DNA from: Candidatus Obscuribacterales bacterium
Lineage (GTDB): Bacteria; Cyanobacteriota; Vampirovibrionia; Obscuribacterales; Obscuribacteraceae
Assembly (NCBI GenBank): GCA_019752635.1
Contig: JAIELX010000054.1
Span: 147,368-211,367, forward strand
Reading direction: 5' to 3'
Length of the DNA stretch: 64,000 nucleotides
The translations under genes and the position numbers were made by a program. Positions 1 through 8,048 of the stretch are shown one piece after another (position 1 is the stretch's first letter; every line of letters starts with the position of its first letter). The notes beneath the pieces were generated by a model. That model saw nothing but the letters and a program-made list of their open reading frames with translations. It did no database searches and was not told where the DNA came from.

Positions 1-1
1 A

Positions 2-178
2 CGCGAAGCTGCTTCCAGTCCGGTGTTTTCCGAAGCTGTTAGCTTCCTCGAGTGTCGGGTGGAAAACCTGGTTAATGCAGGCGATCACGTAATAGTTTTA
101 GCTGAAGTGGTCGATGGCCGTGTTCTTTCCGAAGAACAGCCAATGACCCATATTCGCAAGAACGGTTTCAACTACTAG
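2..178 (+). CDS. Flavin reductase-like domain protein, C-terminal end (partial)
   Basis: Only the last 58 codons lie in the window; the 5' part is beyond the left edge. The readable part contains a segment of the form ECRVENLVNAGDHVIVLAEV, matching the end of the FMN-binding split-barrel (flavin reductase) fold, where a GDH motif precedes a G/A-EV strand. The protein ends HIRKNGFNY, which resembles the RKxGxxY tail of cyanobacterial flavodiiron proteins carrying a C-terminal flavin reductase domain. It could be such a flavodiiron protein (O2/NO reduction with NAD(P)H) or a stand-alone flavin reductase; the missing N-terminus would decide. The domain call is fairly secure, the full architecture is not. 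Confidence 0.7.
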   Translation, partial: REAASSPVFSEAVSFLECRVENLVNAGDHVIVLAEVVDGRVLSEEQPMTHIRKNGFNY

Positions 179-540
179 GTAGCGAGACTTCGGTACTCAC
201 AGTACGGAATTCCATACGTACCTCCGACTATTGACGTGTGCGACAATCTTGCGCATTTTTTCGGGTGTCTGTTACTCGGATTTCTTTGGACGAATCCTGC
301 GCAAGCTCTTATGTGAAGATGCTGGCATAGATTTGCTTTTCAGACTGTGTCCTCACGTAACGGGCAATCGTATTTTGTAGCCTCCTGGCGGTGGTTGATC
401 CATTGGATGTTTCCGGACATTGTGCGGAATTTGTAAGCACGAATGTCGTTGAGCTTGTCTCCGGAAAACGGGAACTGGTACGGATTCTGTCGCGTCGAAC
501 CCCGCGGAAAGGCTTATTTCCATCCTTAGGAGGTGCAGTA
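179..540. other. Intergenic stretch without a convincing gene
   Basis: The 362 bases between the flavin reductase end and the next start codon hold no ORF with a ribosome binding site and plausible protein composition. The reading frame of the next gene stays open back to 391, but the strong Shine-Dalgarno site sits just before 541, so the upstream part is probably leader. A weak terminator candidate lies near its left end. Confidence 0.5.
239..261 (+). terminator. Weak intrinsic terminator candidate
   Basis: A short imperfect stem (TGCG paired with CGCA) is followed directly by six T residues, about 60 bases after the flavin reductase stop codon. The stem is short, so this is only a candidate. 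Confidence 0.3.
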
Positions 541-1092
541 ATGGATAAACGCAAAGCCGCGTTCATCGTGACCGCTGTCGGCGCCATACTGGCTGGTGCC
601 GTGGCCCCTTTAGCGTCATTCGCTGAATGCTATATATACAAATTCACGTCTCAACCAGTATTAGTGGAGTCCCAGCCCGTGGCTGTTCGACGGTTCGTCG
701 ACAGAGTTCAGCCAACCATAACGATTGAAAGGCCGGTACTAGTGGAACGCACTCTCAGTGCACCTGTTTTGCTGGAGGATAGTTGTGCACCGGCCCCGGT
801 GCTCATGGATCAGTGCGCTCCTGCAACTCGGGTAATCTCGAAACCGGTGTTGCTCGAAAACCGTTCGACTTTTGCCCCGCGTTTGGTTGGCAGTTCGCGA
901 TTCGTGAATAGGACTGTGGTCAGTAGTGTTCTCACCGGCAGCGGAACTCGTGCTGAAATGCTCCAACAATTGCGAACACTGGGCTTACCGATTCTGATCG
1001 ATAGCAGTGATTTGAACGATTGGGATACAGTAAAGATCAAGAGAAAGAAATTCGGCGGTGTTCGCCAAACCGTTCTAGAAGTGAAGGACTAG
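541..1092 (+). CDS. Secreted protein with proline-valine repeats, unknown function
   Basis: A 183-residue exported protein I do not recognise. The start at 541 follows an AGGAGG site at the usual distance; the frame is open further upstream but without a better start. Residues 1-27 form a signal peptide (MDKRK, a hydrophobic stretch, then a SFA-E cleavage site). The mature part has loose repeats built on (K/R)PVLxE (SQPVLVE, ERPVLVE, SAPVLLE, SKPVLLE), interspersed with CAPA segments, then a conserved-looking globular tail with a basic KIKRKKF stretch near the C-terminus. It is followed by a strong hairpin terminator, so it is probably monocistronic. A role in the cell envelope is a guess from the signal peptide and repeats only. 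Confidence 0.75.
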   Translation: MDKRKAAFIVTAVGAILAGAVAPLASFAECYIYKFTSQPVLVESQPVAVRRFVDRVQPTITIERPVLVERTLSAPVLLEDSCAPAPVLMDQCAPATRVISKPVLLENRSTFAPRLVGSSRFVNRTVVSSVLTGSGTRAEMLQQLRTLGLPILIDSSDLNDWDTVKIKRKKFGGVRQTVLEVKD

Positions 1093-1148
1093 TCTTAAGC
1101 AACTTGATCGACAGCAAAAGCGGCTTTCAATAGAGAACTCCCGAAGAT

Positions 1149-1195
1149 AAAACGAATCGACCATGGTGCTTTGGGCACCATGGTCGATTCGTTTT
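1149..1195. terminator. Perfect 21-bp hairpin, probable bidirectional terminator
   Basis: The arm 1149-1169 (starting AAAACGAATCGACC) is exactly complementary to 1175-1195, leaving a five-base loop TTTGG. The stem ends in AAAA on one side and TTTT on the other, giving a T-tract in either direction. It lies after the secreted-protein gene and before the zinc-finger gene. Confidence 0.75.
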
Positions 1196-1247
1196 GTGGT
1201 ATCTTTCCCGGGTTGTTGACGGAAATGAGGCAAACGAAGGAGGTACC

Positions 1248-1790
1248 GTGGGACACATCATCGAAGCTGCGAAAACAGGACGCGCCAGTTGCCGTTCGTG
1301 CAAGAAAACCATTGAAAAGGGCGACCTTCGCCTTGGCGAAGAAGTGGACAATCCGTTTGCCGGTGGCGATAAAACTTATAACTGGCACCATCTTGAGTGT
1401 GCCTCGCTGAAGAAAGGTGCGGCACTGAAGTCGGCCCTTGAAACCACGGAGATGGATGTTCCGAACAAAGATGAGTTGTTGAAAGCAGCGTCGTCGAACG
1501 CAAAGAAAGAAAAGCCAGCCAATTTTCCATACGCAGAAATGGCTCCGACCAACAGATCTACATGTTTGAGCTGCGGCGAAAAGATCGAAAAGGGCAACTT
1601 GCGAGTGGCCATCGAGACTGAAGTGGACACTGGCGGTTTCATGCGGCGCGGACCCGGTTACCTTCATCCATCTTGTGTCATTGGACACACCGAAGCTGAC
1701 CCGGAAGAGATGCTTGAAAAGGTGAAGGCAAACAGCACCAGTCTCACTGATGATGACGGTGCAACGCTGGAAGAAAGCTTCTACGGCTAG
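1248..1790 (+). CDS. Tandem PARP-type zinc-finger protein
   Basis: A 180-residue protein made of two PARP-type zinc fingers (zf-PARP family). The first has C15-x2-C18 and H48-x2-C51, the second C106-x2-C109 and H140-x2-C143. Both carry the family signature of a CxxC followed by (T/K)IEKG(D/N)LR and a later aromatic-H/LH segment (WHHLEC, YLHPSC). In eukaryotes such fingers recognise DNA breaks in PARP1 and ligase III; here no catalytic domain is attached. I chose the GTG at 1248 because AAGGAGG ends five bases before it. Between the fingers is a lysine-rich linker. The likely role is DNA or nucleic-acid binding, possibly at damage, but this is inference from the family. Confidence 0.85.
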   Translation: MGHIIEAAKTGRASCRSCKKTIEKGDLRLGEEVDNPFAGGDKTYNWHHLECASLKKGAALKSALETTEMDVPNKDELLKAASSNAKKEKPANFPYAEMAPTNRSTCLSCGEKIEKGNLRVAIETEVDTGGFMRRGPGYLHPSCVIGHTEADPEEMLEKVKANSTSLTDDDGATLEESFYG

Positions 1791-1863
1791 CTCGATGCAA
1801 TTGTAATTTGATTGCTTCGCGCGTCAGGCGGTATTATGTTGTGCCGTTTCGCGAGGTTGCGCC

Positions 1864-2859
1864 ATGACAACAGAAGTAAAGACGAAAGTTCACGGTATTC
1901 GAGTGGAAGCACACGGCGGACCGGAGGTTTTGAAGTACTCTGAGTTCGACTTGCGCGAGCCCGGCGCCGGTGAGGTGAGAGTGAAGCTTCATGCGGCCGG
2001 TGTCAATTTCATAGATGTTTATCAACGTCGCGGAACGTACAATGTGAACCTGCCTTGGACTCCGGGGTTGGAAGGTTCGGGCGTTGTAGAGGCTGTTGGC
2101 GATGGTGTCACATTGTTTCGTGCTGGCGATCGAGTTGCTTACACCGGCGCTCCGGGCTCTTATGCGAAGGCGAACATAGTAACGGCCGAACGATTGATTC
2201 CACTGCCGGCAGAACTAACGTTTGAGCAAGGCGCTGCATTTCCGCTGCAAGGAATGACTGCGCACTACCTTCTTCACGAGTTTCACCGAATCAAGCCCGG
2301 AGATAATGTTCTGATCCACGCTGCCGCAGGCGGTATGGGCTTGCTGCTGGTGCAATGGGCCAAGAAGTTGCAAGCTCGCGTAATCGGCACCGTTTCCAGT
2401 GAAGCAAAAGCGCAGCAAGTAAGAGAAGCCGGTGCCGATGAAGTAATTAACTACTCCACTCATGATTTTGTGGCAGAGAGCAAGAGACTTACTGATGGCA
2501 AAGGACCCGAGTACATTATTGACGGAGTCGGCAAGGACACATTCACTAAAAACCTTGATGCCGTTGCTGTTCGCGGTCACGTTACTTTGTACGGATCGGC
2601 AAGCGGTCAAGCCGAACCGCTGATGCCAAATTCGCTTCAGCAGAAGTCGATCACTGTTTCCGGGGGCAGTCTGTTCAACATGCTCAATACACGGGAAGAA
2701 TTGTTGATGCGAGCAAACGGCGTTATGGAAGGGCTGAAGGCCGGATGGCTGAAGCTGTCCATCAACCACACCATGCCACTGACCGAAGCCTCCGTCGCTC
2801 ATGAATTGCTGGAGAATCGCAAAACAACAGGCAAGATCGTTTTGCTTTGTGGTGACTAG
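1864..2859 (+). CDS. Zinc-independent NADPH:quinone oxidoreductase (MDR family)
   Basis: A 331-residue medium-chain dehydrogenase/reductase of the quinone-reductase (QOR) type, catalysing NAD(P)H-dependent reduction of quinones or enones in the cytoplasm. The N-terminal GroES-like half carries the usual GEVRVKLHAAGVNFIDVYQR segment; the Rossmann half has the nucleotide-binding HAAAGGMGLLLVQWAK motif. The structural and catalytic zinc ligands of alcohol dehydrogenases are absent, as expected for QOR. Length is typical for the family (about 325). The start ATG follows GCGAGG. The gene converges on the sensor-kinase gene with only seven bases between stop codons. Substrate cannot be told from sequence. 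Confidence 0.93.
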   Translation: MTTEVKTKVHGIRVEAHGGPEVLKYSEFDLREPGAGEVRVKLHAAGVNFIDVYQRRGTYNVNLPWTPGLEGSGVVEAVGDGVTLFRAGDRVAYTGAPGSYAKANIVTAERLIPLPAELTFEQGAAFPLQGMTAHYLLHEFHRIKPGDNVLIHAAAGGMGLLLVQWAKKLQARVIGTVSSEAKAQQVREAGADEVINYSTHDFVAESKRLTDGKGPEYIIDGVGKDTFTKNLDAVAVRGHVTLYGSASGQAEPLMPNSLQQKSITVSGGSLFNMLNTREELLMRANGVMEGLKAGWLKLSINHTMPLTEASVAHELLENRKTTGKIVLLCGD

Positions 2860-2866
2860 CCTTTTT

Positions 2867-5761
2867 CTAGTTAGCTAGTGAAAGTTCCAATCGAAAAGTC
2901 GCAGGTTCCTCCGGTGAGCCTTCGATGGAGATGACGCCGCCGTGTTCTTTCACTATGCTTCCGGTTATGCTGCTAAAGCGGCTGCTCGTGAGGTCGGGAA
3001 ACTGTTCGAGAAATCTTTCATTAACTCGCCTGCGGGGGATTTGCGATTCGATTACGAACTGCGCAAGCCTTTCGTTGACATGAGCTCGAAGGGTTACGCT
3101 GCTTCCTTCGTCCAAGACGTTTTTGATGATAGTGGCAAGAACACTGGCAACGCGTTCTCCGTCGAGCTTGACTGAGGTATCCGGGCACTCTTCCATGCTT
3201 ACTGCGCCTTCCTCGCTGCGAGGATCGCACGCAAGTAGCACGGCATTCTCACAGGTGGCACCTAGTGTTGTTGGCTGAATGTTTAGATTGAACGTTCCCG
3301 AATGGATCTTCTCGACTGTAAGCAAATCGTGCACCAGTCTAATCACTCGTCGCAACTGGTACTCTGCTATTGCGACGTTGAGCTGGAATGCGGCCGTCTG
3401 ATTTTCGGCTCCAACAAGGCGCGGCAGTAATGCTACAACACCGAAGACATTTTGTAACGGTGTTTTCATTTCATGAGAAATGACTCCGACCACGTGTTTT
3501 CGAAATTCGTCCAATTCCTCCATTCGGTCGGATACATGATGGAAAAACTGGTCCAGCTGCGCCAGTTCGTCCATGCCTGTTTCGGCTCGGGAACGCAATG
3601 GTCCCCGGGCCAGTAGTTCTGCATTCCTTCGCAGGTTTGTAAGTCTGTTGGTAATCTGCCGACTAAACTGAGTCGACGACCAAATAGTTAAGAAAATTGC
3701 TGCCAGCACCGCCAACGGTGTCGTCATCATAATCCAGGAATAGAGAACTAGTACCGAGTTTTGGTTCCTCCGTTCTTCGTTTGTTGATAGAGCTATTATT
3801 CGTCGCCCGTATTGTCTCGCGCCTACACTGCTTCTTTTGAACTCAGCGATTCTTGAGGTGTCAATAAGTTGCGATTGCGCCACCGCCGAAAATCTCTTAG
3901 AGGGATCGACTGAGGTCTTCGTGATGGCCATAACTTCCGCCATCGATACTTGCATCTGCGCTACCAGGGGAGTCACCGCCGTGCGATGGGCGGAGAGCTT
4001 CTTGAGCTTTTCCAGATGTGCTTCTTGGCTGATCCTCAGTTGCGAGGCGATCTCGCTTTGTTTTTCGTTTCTGACCTCAAGCAAGGTCAGACGCAAGAGG
4101 TTGACGCCGGTGATAACGATCTTGTTGACCTCTGCTGTTATCTGTTGTGCATTTATCTGGGCCTCAATCTGATCATTGAGCACATGAACGGCCGTGGACA
4201 AGCAGGCAACTAGCACGGTCGTTATTCCGAGCGGTCTGACAATCAGGCTTAATATTTTCGACCGGATCGATACTCTGAAAGGTGGGCGAGGATGGGCTTC
4301 CGATTCGGGAAACGCGTGTGCAACGGGAATTCGAAGCCAGAATGAGCTTCCTTCGTTCAGAACGCTTTCTACGCCCATTGTGCCACCATGCTCGGTTGCT
4401 ATGCTTTTGCAGATTGCCAATCCTAGCCCCGTGCCGCCTTTCTTTGTTCCATCGGTTGTTTCGACTTGTTGGAATAGTTTGAAAATGTCTTCTTGCAGTT
4501 CTTTCGGAATTCCTCGACCCTTGTCGCTGACGCGAATCTCAATTTGTTGATCGACCGGAATACCTGCAATGGTGACAACGGATTCACGGGGTGAGTATTT
4601 GATTGCGTTGGTGATGAGGTTGATCAAAATTTGGCAGAGCAAATCGAAATCACCGTCGAAAGTGAGATCCGGGCAAGGCTCAATCGAGATGGTTATCCCG
4701 TTTTGTTTTGCCATCGGCTCACACAGGAGGGTACCCTGTCGAATAAGATCCGCCAATGTGATTTTTGTCTTGCGCAAAGAAAATGTGCTTGGCGAGCTGC
4801 CTGAGTTGACGAGATCCGTGAGCAGCAAAAGCAATCGATCCAGGTTGGTTGTGGCCATGTCGATTCGCTTTTGTGCCTTTTCTGAAATGTTTGGAATGTC
4901 GTCGGCAATGCTGTTCAAGATGGAATGCGTTTCCGCCAACGGCCGTTGCAGTTGTCCGTGGATGACTTGTATCGCTTCCATTTTCCCCTTCTCTGCTTCC
5001 ATCAATGCATTTGCCGTTCGATGCAATGCTGCGTCCACCTCTTCGATTTCGTCATCACCGGTGAGTTGCGGCGGTAAGTGTTTTCGCCTGCGCAGTTTGT
5101 CAACATTGTCAAACACCAGATCCAGTCGTTTTATGAAGCCCTGCGACAAGAACAGCGCCATCCCTGCGGCCAGCATTACGTCCAGGAATAACCCTCCGGT
5201 GAGCACTATTTGAATCACGTTTCTTGCTGAACGAATACTCTGGAGTTTTTGATCAGCCAGCGTCTCTACATCAGCAATGTAGAGCTTGAGTGCACGACCT
5301 AGTCGGGTGCTGGTTGAGGCCAGCGAACCTTCGCGTCTATCCTCCTGGGCCGCGCCGGAAAGACTGGTTGTTATTAGAGCAGGATTGCGCAAGTAGGTCT
5401 TGTAGAGTGAGTCCAACCGCTTACTGGCCGTTGCATAGTCATTGACTTGCTTTATTTGCTCGGGATGGCCCTGGCTCAAATCGCGAATCTTTTCGGTGAG
5501 CTTGTAGATCTTGCTGATTTCTCGATCGAATGCCGCTTCAAATCTGTGATCCCCGGTGGCGGCGCATCCGATCGCCGCCAGATTTGCGTCCGTCATGCAC
5601 ATCATCAGGCTGTACGCGGTTGCGATACCATCTCTGGCTTTGGTTTCTTCCAGAAGGTCGTTCTTAAGTTGAGTGAACAGCAAGAGCAGGAGCGTCACAA
5701 AGATAAGCTGAAATAGCAGCGGTATCCCTACGACCAGTAATCCTTTCTGTGCGACTCTCAT
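2867..5761 (-). CDS. Fusion of two membrane sensor histidine kinases with complementary degeneration
   Basis: A 964-residue protein that is two complete sensor kinases end to end. Half one: TM 8-30, an extracytoplasmic CHASE3-like helical region, TM about 185-210, HAMP, a HisKA region, and a good HATPase domain (N-box NLITNAIKYSP, DKGRGIP with D413, F-box FKLFQQ, GGTGLGLAI). Its H-box reads IHGQLQRPL: aligned on the PL, the phosphoacceptor position is G269, with H268 one residue early. Half two: TM 503-525, a second helical sensor region, TM 670-692, HAMP, and an intact H-box SHEMKTPL with H763, but its ATPase domain lacks recognisable DxGxG and GxGLGL boxes. The gene is divergent from an OmpR-type regulator, its likely partner. 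Which half phosphorylates which is inference. Confidence 0.9.
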   Translation of the reverse strand: MRVAQKGLLVVGIPLLFQLIFVTLLLLLFTQLKNDLLEETKARDGIATAYSLMMCMTDANLAAIGCAATGDHRFEAAFDREISKIYKLTEKIRDLSQGHPEQIKQVNDYATASKRLDSLYKTYLRNPALITTSLSGAAQEDRREGSLASTSTRLGRALKLYIADVETLADQKLQSIRSARNVIQIVLTGGLFLDVMLAAGMALFLSQGFIKRLDLVFDNVDKLRRRKHLPPQLTGDDEIEEVDAALHRTANALMEAEKGKMEAIQVIHGQLQRPLAETHSILNSIADDIPNISEKAQKRIDMATTNLDRLLLLLTDLVNSGSSPSTFSLRKTKITLADLIRQGTLLCEPMAKQNGITISIEPCPDLTFDGDFDLLCQILINLITNAIKYSPRESVVTIAGIPVDQQIEIRVSDKGRGIPKELQEDIFKLFQQVETTDGTKKGGTGLGLAICKSIATEHGGTMGVESVLNEGSSFWLRIPVAHAFPESEAHPRPPFRVSIRSKILSLIVRPLGITTVLVACLSTAVHVLNDQIEAQINAQQITAEVNKIVITGVNLLRLTLLEVRNEKQSEIASQLRISQEAHLEKLKKLSAHRTAVTPLVAQMQVSMAEVMAITKTSVDPSKRFSAVAQSQLIDTSRIAEFKRSSVGARQYGRRIIALSTNEERRNQNSVLVLYSWIMMTTPLAVLAAIFLTIWSSTQFSRQITNRLTNLRRNAELLARGPLRSRAETGMDELAQLDQFFHHVSDRMEELDEFRKHVVGVISHEMKTPLQNVFGVVALLPRLVGAENQTAAFQLNVAIAEYQLRRVIRLVHDLLTVEKIHSGTFNLNIQPTTLGATCENAVLLACDPRSEEGAVSMEECPDTSVKLDGERVASVLATIIKNVLDEGSSVTLRAHVNERLAQFVIESQIPRRRVNERFLEQFPDLTSSRFSSITGSIVKEHGGVISIEGSPEEPATFRLELSLAN

Positions 5762-5868
5762 TAATACTTTGGCACCGCGAAGAGCATAGAGCCTTTGGAA
5801 CCTTTCAAGGGTAGACCCGATTTATAATATAGCTGGGATTCGGGGCAATGGACGGCAGCGGTGGATAA
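5762..5868. promoter_or_regulatory. Divergent promoter region between sensor kinase and response regulator
   Basis: The 107-base gap separates the starts of the two oppositely transcribed genes and must hold promoters for both. It is AT-rich in the middle (TTTATAATATAGC near 5820-5832 provides a TATAAT-like hexamer for the rightward gene). No clear operator repeat was seen. Confidence 0.45.
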
Positions 5869-6561
5869 ATGGCGAAAATACTGATTGTTGAGGACGATGC
5901 AGGCATTGCAACTGTTGTGCAAGACGCCCTTGACTTTGAGCATCATACCGTCGAAGTCGTGCCCGACGGCGCTCTGGCGTTAGAGTACATAAGTCAATAC
6001 CAGTATGACCTTATAGTGATGGATGTGGAGTTACCTGGGCTGAGCGGATTGGAGATCACCCGAAGATTTAGATCTAAAGGTGGCGAAACACCAGTTTTGA
6101 TGCTCACTGGTAAGTCTGATATCGAAGATAAAATGGCTGGCTTCAACGTCGGCGTCGATGACTACCTGACCAAGCCTTTCCATCCCACGGAGCTGGTCGC
6201 CAGGGTTCATGCCGTTTTGAAACGTAGCTCAAAAGGCGTAACAGAGAAGGTCAAGATCAGGCATTTGACTTTGGATTTCCGCGCAATGCAGGCTTGGTGC
6301 GGTGCCAAGGAGATCAAGCTGTCGCCGTTGGAGTTTTCGATTCTGGAGTTTCTCTTTGCTCATGCCGGTGAGGTTTTTAGCCAAGATGCTCTGCTTTCAC
6401 GAGTTTGGCCGTCCACATCCGAACGCACGGCGGAAACCGTTCGAACTTGTATCAGCAAATTGAGACAGAAGATTGATCTGCCTGGCGAACCTTCGATCAT
6501 TGGCACCGTGCACGGTTTGGGCTACAGGCTCGTGAACGAATCACCAACCTGCGACACTTGA
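5869..6561 (+). CDS. OmpR/PhoB-family response regulator
   Basis: A 230-residue two-domain regulator. The receiver domain (about 1-120) has the acidic pair D9/D10, the phosphoacceptor D52 in IVMDVELPG, T80 in LMLTG and K102 in YLTKPF. The C-terminal winged-helix domain (about 135-225) shows the family pattern KLSPLEFSILEFLFAHAGEV and ends with TVHGLGYRL, as in OmpR/PhoB proteins that bind DNA repeats at target promoters. All key residues are present, so it should be phosphorylatable. The divergent neighbour is the double sensor kinase, the obvious candidate partner. Targets cannot be named from this sequence. Confidence 0.95.
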   Translation: MAKILIVEDDAGIATVVQDALDFEHHTVEVVPDGALALEYISQYQYDLIVMDVELPGLSGLEITRRFRSKGGETPVLMLTGKSDIEDKMAGFNVGVDDYLTKPFHPTELVARVHAVLKRSSKGVTEKVKIRHLTLDFRAMQAWCGAKEIKLSPLEFSILEFLFAHAGEVFSQDALLSRVWPSTSERTAETVRTCISKLRQKIDLPGEPSIIGTVHGLGYRLVNESPTCDT

Positions 6562-6640
6562 GAACGGGTTCTGGCTGAAAGATCTGATGTCGAGTGGCTA
6601 GGGACGCTTCTGTCGGGGCATATGGATCTTGGAGGAGCCA

Positions 6641-7618
6641 ATGCCGGATATCTTAAGCCGATTTGTTTCGAGTAGAGCGAGCATTTATGCTGCATACGCT
6701 GCTTGCGCACTGATTTGGGGAACCGGTTGGTTTGCCGTCAGACTGTCGGTGACCGATGGTGGCTTTCCTCTGTTATCAGGGGCCGCGATCCGTTACACCA
6801 TCGCCGCCATTGTGTTGACGGCTTTGATTCCCATGTTTCCGAAGGCCTTCAGCGGTCTAAACAAGTCAACCTTAAAATGGATTGTGGTTGCCGGGTTGAT
6901 CAATGCAACTGGAATCGCGTTGCTCTATTGGGGCGAAGTCACTGTGTCCGGCGGGTTAGCGGCCGTGCTCAGTGCGACTTCGCCAATCATTGCTGCCATG
7001 CTCGCATTTTTTACCAGAGCAGAGCGCATCACCTTTAATACCGTTGCCGGTTTCGTGACGGCGCTAATTGGGGTCGCCGTCATCTTCGGTGAGCGCCTTG
7101 TTATGTCGCCATCGCATGTAGTGGCAATGATTTCTGTGTTAGGGTCGGCGTTAATGTTTTCGCTGGCCAATTTGGTCATGAAAATGAAAGCCGGCGGCGT
7201 GAGTTCGCTTCAAAGCGCTCTTGTGTTTTTTGTCTCCATGAGCCTCGTATTCTTACTGAGTTCGGGTGTTCAAGGACAGGTTATCCCGTTTCCGCTACCA
7301 CTGCTGCCAAGCCTGGCGATTCTTTTCCTGGCGCTGTTTTCGTCGGTAGTCGCTTTGCCTGCCTTCTTCTACTTGTTACGCCGCTCATCGTTGATGTTTG
7401 CATCGACGTTGGCGTTTGTGCATCCGATAGTGGCTTTGCTGACTGATGCACTGTTCGAGCGCAACTTCTCGATGACCACGCATGCTTACGTTGGAATGGG
7501 CGTTGTGATGGGCGGACTGCTGATCAGCATGATGAAGCAGCAGCGGATTGCCGTTTCAGTTGCCGCTGAATCAGAAGTTATTGATCCGGAAGCGACTCAA
7601 GAAGCATACGCTAACTGA
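6641..7618 (+). CDS. EamA-family (DMT) membrane transporter
   Basis: A 325-residue integral membrane protein with two EamA repeats and about ten predicted membrane helices, the drug/metabolite transporter superfamily. The first helix region contains ACALIWGTGWFAVRLSV and the second repeat begins near the AMISVLGSALMFSLANLVMK segment. Such proteins export small metabolites or amino acids across the inner membrane; the substrate is not deducible. I chose the ATG at 6641 because GGAGG lies five bases before it; a TTG twelve bases earlier overlaps that site and is less likely. The last 20 residues are an acidic cytoplasmic tail. Confidence 0.9.
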   Translation: MPDILSRFVSSRASIYAAYAACALIWGTGWFAVRLSVTDGGFPLLSGAAIRYTIAAIVLTALIPMFPKAFSGLNKSTLKWIVVAGLINATGIALLYWGEVTVSGGLAAVLSATSPIIAAMLAFFTRAERITFNTVAGFVTALIGVAVIFGERLVMSPSHVVAMISVLGSALMFSLANLVMKMKAGGVSSLQSALVFFVSMSLVFLLSSGVQGQVIPFPLPLLPSLAILFLALFSSVVALPAFFYLLRRSSLMFASTLAFVHPIVALLTDALFERNFSMTTHAYVGMGVVMGGLLISMMKQQRIAVSVAAESEVIDPEATQEAYAN

Positions 7619-7624
7619 GAACTA

Positions 7625-7867
7625 CTAAGACGTCATTTCGCCGTCCCAACGCATCGAGACGGAGTGAAAGCCATGACTATGCTCGACTGCAACTACAATT
7701 GAGTCTAACGTGGAGTATTCCAACTGAACTTCTCCCAGCGAACCAGGGCTGTCGTCGTCCTTCCAGCATTGAGGGACGGCGACAACGACTTGCTTCACAC
7801 CCCACTCTTCAACGAAGCATCTGAGTACCAGGCTAATTTCGTTGGCGTTTTTCAACTGCGTTTGCAC
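7625..7867 (-). CDS. Small hypothetical protein
   Basis: An 80-residue ORF with GTG start and a GGAG site about 11 bases upstream. It fills the space after the transporter in the convergent orientation. The sequence alternates helical and strand-like segments (EISLVLRCFVEEWGVKQVVVAVP) and has balanced composition, unlike a chance ORF. I recognise no family. It could be a small cytoplasmic protein; existence itself is only moderately sure. Confidence 0.45.
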   Translation of the reverse strand: MQTQLKNANEISLVLRCFVEEWGVKQVVVAVPQCWKDDDSPGSLGEVQLEYSTLDSIVVAVEHSHGFHSVSMRWDGEMTS

Positions 7868-8048
7868 GTATTGTGCTCCGGGATTGTTCTATTAGGAATC
7901 GAGACGATGTTGGCACAAGGGAAGTTTCGAACCGAGTACATACGCTGTTTGCAATTGGTCTTATTTAGTAAACGACCGGCTGAGCGTAATTAGGATTCAA
8001 AGTCTGCGATTCCGTCGCTGTACTGATTTAAGCTGCAAATTCCGGGAA

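Noticed and set aside
391..540. N-terminal extension of the secreted protein at 541
   Set aside because: A strong ribosome site and signal peptide start at 541; the extension has no ribosome site and would bury the signal peptide.
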